Of a DNA stretch of 6,233 nucleotides, positions 1 to 5,961 are shown one piece after another. The DNA comes from a candidate division KSB1 bacterium (lineage in GTDB: Bacteria; Zhuqueibacterota; JdFR-76; DREG01), in contig JADFJB010000182.1 in the NCBI GenBank assembly GCA_022566355.1, forward strand, positions 1 through 6,233, written 5' to 3'. A program made the translations under genes and the position numbers. The notes beneath the pieces are model-generated. The model saw only the letters and a program-made list of their open reading frames with translations. It did not search any database and had not been told where the DNA came from. Numbering within the stretch: position 1 is the first letter of the stretch; the number at the start of each line of letters is the position of its first letter.

Positions 1-56
1 AAACCGTAGTGCCTACTTGGACATCCAGTTGCACGTTGGGTTGTTCATTTTGTTGC

Positions 57-82
57 GCGCGTTGTAGCATCGAGCAACGCGC
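57..82. repeat. GC-rich hairpin, 8-bp perfect stem
   Basis: The arms GCGCGTTG (57-64) and CAACGCGC (75-82) are perfect reverse complements around a 10-base loop. No T-run follows on either strand, so this is not a normal intrinsic terminator. It overlaps the TAG at 65-67 that closes a reading frame entering from the left edge, so it might mark the end of an upstream gene. The role is unknown. Confidence 0.5.
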
Positions 83-96
83 TAATTCCCTGATGA

Positions 97-115
97 ATTC
101 CCAGAATATGGGAAT
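97..115. repeat. dRS3-like palindrome ATTCCC(N7)GGGAAT
   Basis: The arms ATTCCCA (97-103) and TGGGAAT (109-115) pair over 7 bp with a 5-base loop. The outer hexamers ATTCCC/GGGAAT are the same as in the palindrome at 2102-2126 and match the general form of Neisseria dRS3-type dispersed repeats. Two copies within 2 kb suggest a dispersed family in this genome, but the copy number cannot be seen from one window. Confidence 0.4.
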
Positions 116-295
116 CATTTACGTAGTATATAGGTCTCTAAAAAACAAACAAACAATTGTTAAAAAAATGGAAAAAACCTTGAATTTAATGAATGTCAAA
201 TTTAATTTCATTTATAAGAATCCACCCAATTATCTGTTGCTGATCTTAATGATTATGAAAGAAACTCTTAAAAGAGAAAAAATAAACCTATAACC

Positions 296-300
296 AGGGA
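296..300 (+). promoter_or_regulatory. Ribosome binding site of the small membrane gene
   Basis: AGGGA lies 8 bases before the ATG at 309. It is a good Shine-Dalgarno match at normal spacing. It supports both the start codon and the reality of this short gene, and shows that the organism uses SD-led initiation. Confidence 0.65.
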
Positions 301-308
301 TGAACTGA

Positions 309-593
309 ATGGGATTAAATCTTTTAACTTTTACCGTAGGTAGTCTTATCATTTTACTTTTCACCGATATTTTTTTTAATTGGTATGAACGCTTTCTACA
401 GCGCATTTTGCCTACCCCTGCCATGAGAATGTTGTTGATTAAATTGATGTGGGTAGTATTATGTATATTTTTTTGGTTACATTTTTTGGTAAGAAGAATC
501 CCCGATGATTTTGACATCTCTTACCTGTTATTTGCCGGATTTATTTATAGCATCAAAAGTTTAATCACTTCATTTTTTCGCAAACAAGCATAA
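309..593 (+). CDS. Small three-helix membrane protein of unknown function
   Basis: I do not recognise this 94-residue protein. It is very hydrophobic and shows three likely membrane helices, at about residues 5-23, 39-61 and 70-90. Short charged stretches separate them (WYERFLQR at 25-32; RRIPDDFD at 62-69), and the C-terminus is basic (RKQA). No cleavable signal peptide, cysteine pair or metal motif is visible. The ATG start is supported by AGGGA eight bases upstream. Its stop codon overlaps the ribosome site of the Nif3-family gene (TAAGGA at 591-596) and only 10 bases separate the two genes, so translational coupling and co-transcription are likely. The hydrophobic pattern and the tight spacing are the main arguments that it is real; it could be lineage-restricted. 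Confidence 0.65.
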   Translation: MGLNLLTFTVGSLIILLFTDIFFNWYERFLQRILPTPAMRMLLIKLMWVVLCIFFWLHFLVRRIPDDFDISYLLFAGFIYSIKSLITSFFRKQA

Positions 594-603
594 GGATTAA
601 CCT

Positions 604-1347
604 ATGAATCGTGATGAATTAGTCCATTATTTAAGCGAACTTCTGGCCGTCGCTGAATTTAACGACGCCTGCCTGAATGGATTACAGGTTGAGGGTCGAA
701 AAGAAATCCAAAAAATTGTTTGCGGGGTAAGTATAAGTGACAGATTATTTAAAGCGGCTGTCGATAAAAAGGCGGATATGATCCTGGTTCATCATGGCCT
801 ATTCTGGAAAAGAGATACGAATCCAATGACCATAACTGGCATTCGCCGTAATCGTTTGGCGCTTTTGTTGAAGAATGACATCAATTTGATTGCGTACCAT
901 CTGCCCTTAGATGCCCATGGCGAATTTGGCAATAACATTCAACTCTTAAATCGATTGCAAATTCCGGCTGTAGAATCTTTCGAGGTCGGTTTTATCGGCT
1001 CTCCTGCCGATTCATTATCGGTATCCGATTTGTGTAAAAGGATCGATGCTTCGTTGGAAACCAGCTCTGTCCTTTTCGATTTTGGACCGCAGGAAGTAAA
1101 ACAACTATTGGTCATCAGCGGCAGTGGTTCTTTATTGGCCGAAAATGCCAAACAGATTGGAATTGATACTTTTATTGGCGGTGACATAAAAGAGGACCAT
1201 GTTCGGGTTTTCGAAGAGTTGCAGTTGAACTATATTGCTGCCGGTCATTATAATTCCGAGAAGTTGGGCGTTCAGGCATTATGTGATCATTTAACCGATA
1301 AATTTGGGCTGAGAACCGAATTTGTGGATGTTCCGAATCCGGTCTAA
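604..1347 (+). CDS. ybgI: Nif3/YbgI family dinuclear metal center protein
   Basis: At 247 residues this matches the short form of the family, typified by E. coli YbgI, and lacks the PII-like insert found in longer members such as B. subtilis YqfO. The N-terminal signature NGLQVEG is at 25-31. Metal ligands expected from the family are visible: H63-H64 in LVHHGLFWKR, D103 in YHLPLDAH, and H215 with E219 in AAGHYNSEK. The end, VDVPNPV, is also family-typical. Known members form toroidal hexamers with two metals per subunit. Databases often label them GTP cyclohydrolase 1 type 2, but their physiological reaction is unsettled, so I would not assign folate synthesis. The ATG is preceded by AGGA at 593-596, seven bases away and overlapping the upstream stop. 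The protein should be cytosolic. It lies between the membrane gene and the YlxR/YlxQ fusion in a likely operon. Confidence 0.96.
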   Translation: MNRDELVHYLSELLAVAEFNDACLNGLQVEGRKEIQKIVCGVSISDRLFKAAVDKKADMILVHHGLFWKRDTNPMTITGIRRNRLALLLKNDINLIAYHLPLDAHGEFGNNIQLLNRLQIPAVESFEVGFIGSPADSLSVSDLCKRIDASLETSSVLFDFGPQEVKQLLVISGSGSLLAENAKQIGIDTFIGGDIKEDHVRVFEELQLNYIAAGHYNSEKLGVQALCDHLTDKFGLRTEFVDVPNPV

Positions 1348-1355
1348 ATATTTCC

Positions 1356-1368
1356 AGGAAAATAATTG
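1356..1368 (+). promoter_or_regulatory. Ribosome site and TTG start of the YlxR/YlxQ gene
   Basis: AGGAAAA (1356-1362) precedes TTG at 1366, with 6 bases between the AGGA and the codon. The first in-frame ATG, at 1381, is 21 bases from the same site and has no better one. The TTG therefore looks like the real start, adding Gly-Arg-Ser-Ser before the family-typical H-I-P-I-R-T sequence. Initiation at 1381 remains possible. Confidence 0.55.
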
Positions 1369-1944
1369 GGCAGATCTTCAATGCATATTCCAATTCGTAC
1401 ATGCATAGGTTGCCGGCAAAAAAACGATAAATATTCTTTAATTCGGATTATTCAAAATGAAGATGGATCCTATGAAATCGATTTTGCTCAAACTAAAAAT
1501 GGCCGTGGACTTTATATTTGTCCGGTAAATACATGCTTAAGAATTAGTATCCAAAAGTTGAGGCATTTTAGTAAGCGGATCTATCCATCTCCAAATCAAC
1601 AATCATTTTTGCAAAACCAGGTTGAGGATATTATTCAAAAAGACAAAGTATTTTCGCTTGTTGGATTAGCGAGGAAAGCCGGTAAGATTGCTATCGGCCA
1701 GACTGCTGCAGAAGCTGTAATTAAAAAAAAGCAAACACAACTTGTCATTGTAGCCATTGATGCAAGTGAAAACACCCGAAATAAATTCGACTTCTTATCG
1801 AAGCAAGCGAGTATTAAATGTAGAAATATAGGGACTAAATCAGAATGGGGACAGTTATTCGGTCGTGAATCAGCCGCGGTTTTTGCGATTTTACATCGTG
1901 GCTTTGCCAGGGCAATTTGGGCAGAGTTCCAAGTTGGAGATTAG
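1366..1944 (+). CDS. ylxR: YlxR (DUF448) - YlxQ (L7Ae-like) fusion RNA-binding protein
   Basis: This 192-residue protein joins two small nucleic-acid-binding domains. Residues about 9-72 are a YlxR/DUF448 domain: RTCIGCRQK at 11-19, then GRGLYICP at 47-54, with cysteines 13, 16, 52 and 57 placed as in the family. Residues about 94-190 are a YlxQ/L7Ae-type domain: LVGLARKAGKIAIG at 98-111, QLVIVAIDASENT at 125-137, and GTKSEWGQLFGRE at 156-168. L7Ae-like proteins bind kink-turn RNA. YlxR has been described as a nucleoid- or RNA-associated regulator. In many bacteria ylxR and ylxQ are separate adjacent genes between nusA and infB; here they are one reading frame after a Nif3-family gene, with no infB behind it. 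The start appears to be TTG. The gene is the last of its operon and ends against a convergent metal operon. Confidence 0.93.
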   Translation: MGRSSMHIPIRTCIGCRQKNDKYSLIRIIQNEDGSYEIDFAQTKNGRGLYICPVNTCLRISIQKLRHFSKRIYPSPNQQSFLQNQVEDIIQKDKVFSLVGLARKAGKIAIGQTAAEAVIKKKQTQLVIVAIDASENTRNKFDFLSKQASIKCRNIGTKSEWGQLFGRESAAVFAILHRGFARAIWAEFQVGD

Positions 1945-1966
1945 GATAAAGCTCACGAAGAAAGTG

Positions 1967-2003
1967 AAGAGGCTGTGGCCAGAATATCATTCCCTCTTTT
2001 TTT
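1967..2003 (+). terminator. Possible weak intrinsic terminator after the YlxR/YlxQ gene
   Basis: AAGAGG (1967-1972) pairs with CCTCTT (1993-1998), and the second arm runs into a seven-T tract at 1997-2003. The stem is only 6 bp and the loop 20 bases, so this is a poor terminator by the usual rules, although the position, 22 bases after the stop codon, is right. Confidence 0.4.
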
Positions 2004-2068
2004 CAGACTGTCCGAGAAACCCAAAACTGTTCATATTTGAGTGATAAAATAGGTTTTTTGACAGCCTG
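2004..2068. repeat. Long imperfect hairpin in the convergent intergenic region
   Basis: CAGACTGTC (2004-2012) pairs with GACAGCCTG (2060-2068) with one mismatch. After a small internal loop, AGAAACC (2015-2021) pairs with GGTTTTT (2052-2058) including one G-U pair. That gives about 15 base pairs around a 30-base AT-rich loop. It could be a very small inverted-repeat element (MITE-like) or a transcript-end structure. No target-site duplication is evident. On the plus strand it is followed by GTTTT, which is only a weak terminator tail. Confidence 0.45.
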
Positions 2069-2101
2069 GTTTTCCCTGAAATTTTTGGTCTGAGTAACAA
2101 G

Positions 2102-2126
2102 ATTCCCGCTAAGAGTATGCGGGAAT
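2102..2126. repeat. dRS3/REP-like palindrome
   Basis: ATTCCCGC (2102-2109) and GCGGGAAT (2119-2126) form a perfect 8-bp stem with a 9-base loop, followed by GACAGG. There is no T-run on either strand, so it is not a standard terminator. The form ATTCCC...GGGAATGACA resembles small dispersed palindromes seen in intergenic regions of many bacteria. It sits 33 bases beyond the stop of the ATPase gene, between convergent transcripts, where such elements often protect or end mRNA. Confidence 0.55.
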
Positions 2127-2159
2127 GACAGGTTTATTAGTGTTTTTAAAAGAATAAAC

Positions 2160-4499
2160 TTATGGTTTCCCAAATTTCAATACTCGCAATCCATTAAACA
2201 CTACCAGTAAGCTGGCCCCCATATCTGCAATTACGGCCATCCACAGTGTCGCCAGACCGGGAATGGCCAACATTAGAAAGATAGCCTTAAGTCCCAGAGA
2301 AATTGAGATATTTTGTTTAATGTTTCGTATGGCATATTTGCTGAGTCTTTTTAAATAGGGCAACTTGCTTAAATCATCTTTCATCAATGCGATATCGGCA
2401 GTTTCCAAGGCCTGGTTGGTTCCGCTGGATCCCATGGACACCCCGATTGAGGCAGCTGCAAGTGCAGGTGCATCATTGATGCCATCACCAACCATTGCAA
2501 CACCTTTATATTCCTTCTTGATTTTCTCGATTGCTTTCACCTTATCCTGTGGAAGTAGTTCGGCATAAAATTCATCAATGCCGATTTCCTGGGCAATCGC
2601 CCTGGCTGTACGATGGTTATCACCGGTTAACATAACCACTTTTTTGATCCCGGCCCGATGAAGTTCATCAATTGTAGTTTTTGCCTGGGGTCTTATTGAA
2701 TCCGCTATTGACAATATCCCAAGTAATTCTTTTTCATTTCCCACCAACACTGCTGTCTGGTTCGCATTTTCAATCTGTTCCAGTTTCGTATGAATGGATT
2801 CATCACATAAATTTAGTTCTTCAAACAAAGCATGATTTCCGATTACCAAATTACCGCCATTCACTTTTGCCTTTAATCCTTTTCCCGGTAACGCTTGAAA
2901 ATGATCGACAGGCAGTAACTTTATCTTTTCCTGCTCAGCTCTATTCGTAATTGCTTTTGAGACCGGATGCTCCGACCTGCTTTCTGCGGATGCGGCCAAT
3001 TGAAGCAATTCCATATCGGATCGGCCATTCAATCCCAAAATTTGTACTACCCGGGCTTTCCCTTCCGTAACCGTTCCTGTTTTATCCATTGCTATAACCT
3101 GAATGCGGCCAAACTCCTCCAAATACCTTCCACCTTTTATCAGAATTCCATGGCGGGCTGCATTGGTTAATCCACTCACGATGGTAATCGGTGTCGAGAT
3201 GACCAATGCACACGGGCAAGAAATAACTAACAATACCAGTGCCCGGTAAAACCATAATTCAAAAGGCATTGCCAGAAAAAGAGGTGGAATAACTGCGACT
3301 AAAGCTGCCAATACAACCACAGCGGGCGTATAATAATGGGAAAATTTCTCTACAAAAGCCTGGGCGGGAGCTTTCTTTGCCTGGGCCTCTTCCACAAGTT
3401 TGATAATTCTACTTAAAGTTGAATCTTGATATTCTCTACTGACTTTTACCAGCATCGACCCATGTTCATTTATTGTTCCGGCAAAAACCTCATCGCCGAT
3501 AGTTTTATCAACAAGCATACTCTCCCCGGTTATTGGCGCCTGGTTAACACTGGATTGCCCTTCTTTAACAATGGCGTCTAAAGGAATACGGTCACCCGGT
3601 TTGATCACCAGAATCTCGCCAATATGAACGGATTCGGCTTGCTTAAGTATTTCCCCTTCAGGTGTTTTAACCAGGGCCGTTTCAGGGGTCAAATCCATGA
3701 GGGATTTAATAGAACGGCGGGCGCGTTCCATGGATCGAATTTCTAAATAATTGGCTAATGAAAAAAGAAATACCACCATCCCGGCTTCCGGCCACTCACC
3801 CAAAATCATTGCTCCAATAACGGCAATTGCCATAAGAAAATTGATGCCAAGGCGCAGATTCCCTACTTCCTTAATTCCCTTTTTAGCAATTGAAAATCCG
3901 CCTAACAGTATTGCCAAAATAAGCGGTGCTAAAGGAAACATTGATTCTTCTTGAAAATTAGCCCAAATGACGCCCCCGATTGCTAACATGCCGGTAATAA
4001 TAACACGAACTAAATTCCTGTTTTTCTTCCAAAAATTGTCATTTGATTTTTCGATTTTCTCCGATTCTGCTATTGATTCAAAGCCAATCGATTTAAGCTC
4101 TTGTTTTATTTTATCGATCGATAAGGTGTGTGTTAAAGATAGTTTATTGTCTATGAGGTTGAAATGTATTTCTGTAATACCTGCAAGCTTTTGCAGATGA
4201 GCTTCTATTGGCCGGGATTCATCGGGACAATCCATCCCTTCGACAATTAAAGTGGAATGGTATACTTTCTCTTTCGGAGCTGCCTGGAATCCCAGCTTCG
4301 ACACCGTTTCGAAAATTTGATTTGGATTGCCGGATTCAGATTCATGAATAACCCGAAGTTCCGCAGAAATAAAATCCATGGTGGCTTCTTTTACTTCCGG
4401 CAATCCGGAAATACCCTTCTGGATGGTCTGTGCGCATTCCGGGCAATCCATGCCTGTTATTTTGTAAATGGATTGTTTGGATTTCTTTGCTTCATTCAT
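2160..4499 (-). CDS. cadA: P1B-2 type Zn2+/Cd2+/Pb2+-exporting ATPase (CadA/ZntA family)
   Basis: This 779-residue inner-membrane pump exports divalent soft metals using ATP. Two N-terminal HMA domains are seen: GMDCPECA at 16-23 (metal-binding C19 and C22), and GMDCPDE at 88-94, where the second cysteine is replaced by an acidic residue. About eight membrane helices follow, near 163-181, 186-204, 217-233, 236-252, 393-412, 417-440, 730-747 and 749-768. The actuator loop has TGES (324-327). The sixth helix carries the CPC motif (428-430). The phosphorylated aspartate is D472 in DKTGT. The nucleotide domain has SEHP (509-512), and the hinge has TGDN (625-628) and GDGINDAP (671-678). K738 in helix 7 and D759 in helix 8 (ADMGAS) are the pair that marks Zn/Cd/Pb pumps and argues against copper or cobalt. 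It lies 93 bases downstream of the metalloregulator on the same strand and is probably controlled by it. AGGCG about ten bases before the ATG is a moderate ribosome site. Confidence 0.97.
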   Translation of the reverse strand: MNEAKKSKQSIYKITGMDCPECAQTIQKGISGLPEVKEATMDFISAELRVIHESESGNPNQIFETVSKLGFQAAPKEKVYHSTLIVEGMDCPDESRPIEAHLQKLAGITEIHFNLIDNKLSLTHTLSIDKIKQELKSIGFESIAESEKIEKSNDNFWKKNRNLVRVIITGMLAIGGVIWANFQEESMFPLAPLILAILLGGFSIAKKGIKEVGNLRLGINFLMAIAVIGAMILGEWPEAGMVVFLFSLANYLEIRSMERARRSIKSLMDLTPETALVKTPEGEILKQAESVHIGEILVIKPGDRIPLDAIVKEGQSSVNQAPITGESMLVDKTIGDEVFAGTINEHGSMLVKVSREYQDSTLSRIIKLVEEAQAKKAPAQAFVEKFSHYYTPAVVVLAALVAVIPPLFLAMPFELWFYRALVLLVISCPCALVISTPITIVSGLTNAARHGILIKGGRYLEEFGRIQVIAMDKTGTVTEGKARVVQILGLNGRSDMELLQLAASAESRSEHPVSKAITNRAEQEKIKLLPVDHFQALPGKGLKAKVNGGNLVIGNHALFEELNLCDESIHTKLEQIENANQTAVLVGNEKELLGILSIADSIRPQAKTTIDELHRAGIKKVVMLTGDNHRTARAIAQEIGIDEFYAELLPQDKVKAIEKIKKEYKGVAMVGDGINDAPALAAASIGVSMGSSGTNQALETADIALMKDDLSKLPYLKRLSKYAIRNIKQNISISLGLKAIFLMLAIPGLATLWMAVIADMGASLLVVFNGLRVLKFGKP

Positions 4500-4581
4500 T
4501 CAATTAATCGCCTGACAAGTTTCTATTTTAACTGAGAGCAACCTAAATTCATTCATTATTCTCCGTGTTCTTTACATCTCA

Positions 4582-4602
4582 TTATTCAGTACTTATTCAG
4601 TA
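4582..4602. repeat. 10-bp direct repeat across the repressor stop codon
   Basis: On the plus strand TTATTCAGTA occurs at 4582-4591 and again at 4593-4602, an 11-base tandem unit. On the minus strand this duplicates the last codons and the stop of the repressor gene, TACTGAATAA. It looks like a small slippage duplication that leaves the terminal glutamate unchanged. Confidence 0.6.
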
Positions 4603-4949
4603 ACATGATCCATCGCTTGTGCAACAATGCTTTCCACATGATGATCTGCTAATGCATAAAAGACCAACTTGCCTTCTTTGCGAAATTTGACTAATTTTAA
4701 ACCCTTCAGCAATCTCAGGTGGTGCGAAACCGAACTTACCGATGAACGAATTAATGTGGCTATATCGCAAACACATAATTCTTCTTGTGCCAAAGCCAGC
4801 AAAATTTTTAAGCGGCTGGGATCTCCTAAAATTTTGAAAATCTCAGACATATCAATAATCTGGGAAGATTCAGGGAGTGAATTTTTAGCCCGTTCGATGG
4901 CATCTAAGTGAAGAATATCTGTTTTACAAATTTCAATTTGATCATTCAT
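4593..4949 (-). CDS. cadC: ArsR/SmtB-family metal-sensing repressor (CadC/ZiaR type)
   Basis: This 118-residue cytosolic dimeric winged-helix repressor should release DNA on binding Zn, Cd or Pb. The metal sites are visible: C8 and H14 in the N-terminal arm, CxC at C59 and C61 in ELCVCDI (the alpha-3 site), and D102, H104, H115 and E118 near the C-terminus with exactly the +2, +13, +16 spacing of the alpha-5 zinc site of SmtB and CadC. The recognition helix region is SSVSSVSHHLRLLKGLKLV, followed by the wing FRKEGKLVFYAL. I chose the ATG at 4949. The frame stays open upstream to a TTG at 5006, but that stretch contains the operator and the predicted promoter, and its translation is not family-like. 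E118 is the last residue. The gene leads the operon with the P-type ATPase, and an operator palindrome ends four bases before its ATG, which points to autoregulation. The symbol follows the Gram-positive cad operon, not the unrelated E. coli cadC. Confidence 0.95.
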   Translation of the reverse strand: MNDQIEICKTDILHLDAIERAKNSLPESSQIIDMSEIFKILGDPSRLKILLALAQEELCVCDIATLIRSSVSSVSHHLRLLKGLKLVKFRKEGKLVFYALADHHVESIVAQAMDHVTE

Positions 4950-4953
4950 AGAA

Positions 4954-4977
4954 ATACTTGAATAAGTGTTCAAGTAT
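4954..4977 (-). promoter_or_regulatory. SmtB/CzrA-like operator palindrome of the metal operon
   Basis: Read on the minus strand, the arms ATACTTGAA and TTCAAGTAT are perfect 9-bp inverted repeats around the six-base spacer CACTTA. The core TGAA-CACTTA-TTCA closely follows the known ArsR/SmtB-family operator pattern TGAACA-NN-TGTTCA. It sits between the predicted -10 box and the repressor ATG, so a bound dimer would block initiation of the repressor-pump transcript. It is the only such site noticed in the window. Confidence 0.85.
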
Positions 4978-4978
4978 A

Positions 4979-5006
4979 AATATATAACTTCACATAATAT
5001 TTGCAA
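4979..5006 (-). promoter_or_regulatory. Predicted promoter of the repressor-ATPase operon
   Basis: On the minus strand TTGCAA (5006-5001) and TATATT (4984-4979) are separated by 16 bases and resemble -35 and -10 boxes. Transcription would begin near 4972, inside the operator, leaving a leader of about 22 bases. TATACT at 4978-4973 is a better -10 hexamer and overlaps the operator directly, but it lacks a good -35 partner. Either choice is compatible with steric repression. No Shine-Dalgarno sequence is present in the short leader. Confidence 0.5.
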
Positions 5007-5086
5007 CTAATTTTTATGACTGGAATTGTTTATTCTATTTTTATTTCGGTATTTGCGTGAATTTTCTACATCCCCTCCAAAATTGA

Positions 5087-5959
5087 TCAATCAAGAGTTT
5101 GAATTCTAATTAATGTTCTTGCAACATCCTCTGAATATATTTGATGTTGAGGTTTCTCTTCATCAATGAATTTAAAATAATACAAAACAGACATCATAGG
5201 CTGCCGGCCTTCTTCACCATAGAAAAAGAACTCATTATTCTGTAGTTGAAATCCGTGAGAAGTTGATTCTTTAAGTATTTGCTTGGATAACCCTACAATT
5301 GATATGAATTCATAAGCAGTATTTTCAATGGATTCGTATTTTTCATTGAAAAGTTGGGCAAAGTCTTGCGTGTTTGGATCGCTTAAGTTGTTTCTGATAA
5401 TTCGCTTTAGGTTATTAAGGTAGTCTGGCTCGTCATGGGCTTCTTCATGGGGTTTTGGCCATGTCAAGAAAAGACAAAAGTCCTTTTTATGTTTAACTTG
5501 GAAACTAAATAGATGTTTAATTATTATGGAAATTGACACTTCATTCTTTGATATATTTCCATCATAATCAAGGTTTATGCAATCGACAGGAAAAATGTTT
5601 ATAGATCCCTTAGCTATACCTTTAACATTGTTTGAAATGTACTTTTCAAAATTTCGTTCTACAGTTGCATTAACAAGTTTTTTTTTCAGGTAAAGCCAAA
5701 TAATTGAGCTTTTTTCAAAGCAAACAATTTTGCCTTTTGTAAGAAAGTAATCTTCTGTTTCAGTATCTCGAAATTCAAGAAAACCTTTTTCAGCAAATAA
5801 CAACAAATCCTGCATTCCTTGGGCTGGGAATGTAATAATAGTAATTGCTCTCTCATCACCACCCCTATTCTCACCATCTAGTACCAATTTTATGTATTCA
5901 ACCCACCTATCTCGGATTTTGTTTTTATGGCTGGAGTTACGAATATACTGTTCGGGCAT
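5087..5959 (-). CDS. Orphan 290-residue protein, possible methyltransferase-like Rossmann fold
   Basis: I do not recognise this protein as a named family. It is soluble, with no signal peptide or membrane helix. Several segments follow the order seen in class I SAM-dependent methyltransferases: a possible first strand and turn ITFPAQGMQDLLLF (42-55), a strand ending in an acidic residue KIVCFEKS (77-84), and DCINLDYDG (126-134), like the strand-4 active-site region. A later strand, FCLFLTWPKP (161-170), continues the alternation. The usual GxGxG loop is absent, so the comparison is weak, and a catalytically inactive or different alpha/beta protein is possible. The ATG lies two bases after the stop of the upstream gene, which implies translational coupling; a partial ribosome site (GAG, five bases away) overlaps that stop. 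The gene is visibly more AT-rich, about 30-32% GC in sampled stretches, than the ATPase gene, suggesting separate acquisition. The coding call is firm, the function is not. Confidence 0.85.
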   Translation of the reverse strand: MPEQYIRNSSHKNKIRDRWVEYIKLVLDGENRGGDERAITIITFPAQGMQDLLLFAEKGFLEFRDTETEDYFLTKGKIVCFEKSSIIWLYLKKKLVNATVERNFEKYISNNVKGIAKGSINIFPVDCINLDYDGNISKNEVSISIIIKHLFSFQVKHKKDFCLFLTWPKPHEEAHDEPDYLNNLKRIIRNNLSDPNTQDFAQLFNEKYESIENTAYEFISIVGLSKQILKESTSHGFQLQNNEFFFYGEEGRQPMMSVLYYFKFIDEEKPQHQIYSEDVARTLIRIQTLD

Positions 5960-5961
5960 TG

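Larger units (their letters stand above)
1..308. other. Non-coding leader region without a convincing gene
   Basis: No gene in these bases can be supported. One plus-strand frame stays open from base 3 to base 293, but its translation is cysteine-rich at one end and Lys/Asn-rich at the other, has no recognisable domain, and lacks a Shine-Dalgarno site. A second plus-strand frame is open from base 2 and stops at 65-67, so it could be the last 21 codons of a gene starting outside the window; it is too short to judge. The segment holds two hairpins (57-82 and 97-115). From about 130 to 290 it is strongly AT-rich, which is where the promoter of the downstream membrane-protein gene is expected, although no clear -35/-10 pair stands out. 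Confidence 0.5.

Noticed and set aside
2-67. Possible 21-codon tail of an upstream gene ending at TAG 65-67
   Set aside because: Too short to tell from chance; no matching family ending is recognised.
9-293. Plus-strand open frame of 94 codons at the left end
   Set aside because: No ribosome site, abnormal composition (Cys-rich then Lys/Asn-rich), no recognisable domain, and it runs through two hairpins and the likely promoter region.
230-517. Minus-strand frame opposite the small membrane gene
   Set aside because: Very basic, low-complexity translation and no ribosome site; the plus-strand frame has a good ribosome site and a coherent membrane pattern.
2102-2126. Intrinsic terminator for the ATPase operon
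   Set aside because: The stem is strong, but no T-run follows on either strand, so it is listed as a palindromic repeat instead.
2365-4535. Several plus-strand open frames opposite the ATPase gene
   Set aside because: They are antisense shadows of a gene whose family motifs are complete from end to end.
5686-5877. Minus-strand 63-codon frame inside the 290-residue gene
   Set aside because: It lies entirely within the larger gene in another frame, with no support of its own.
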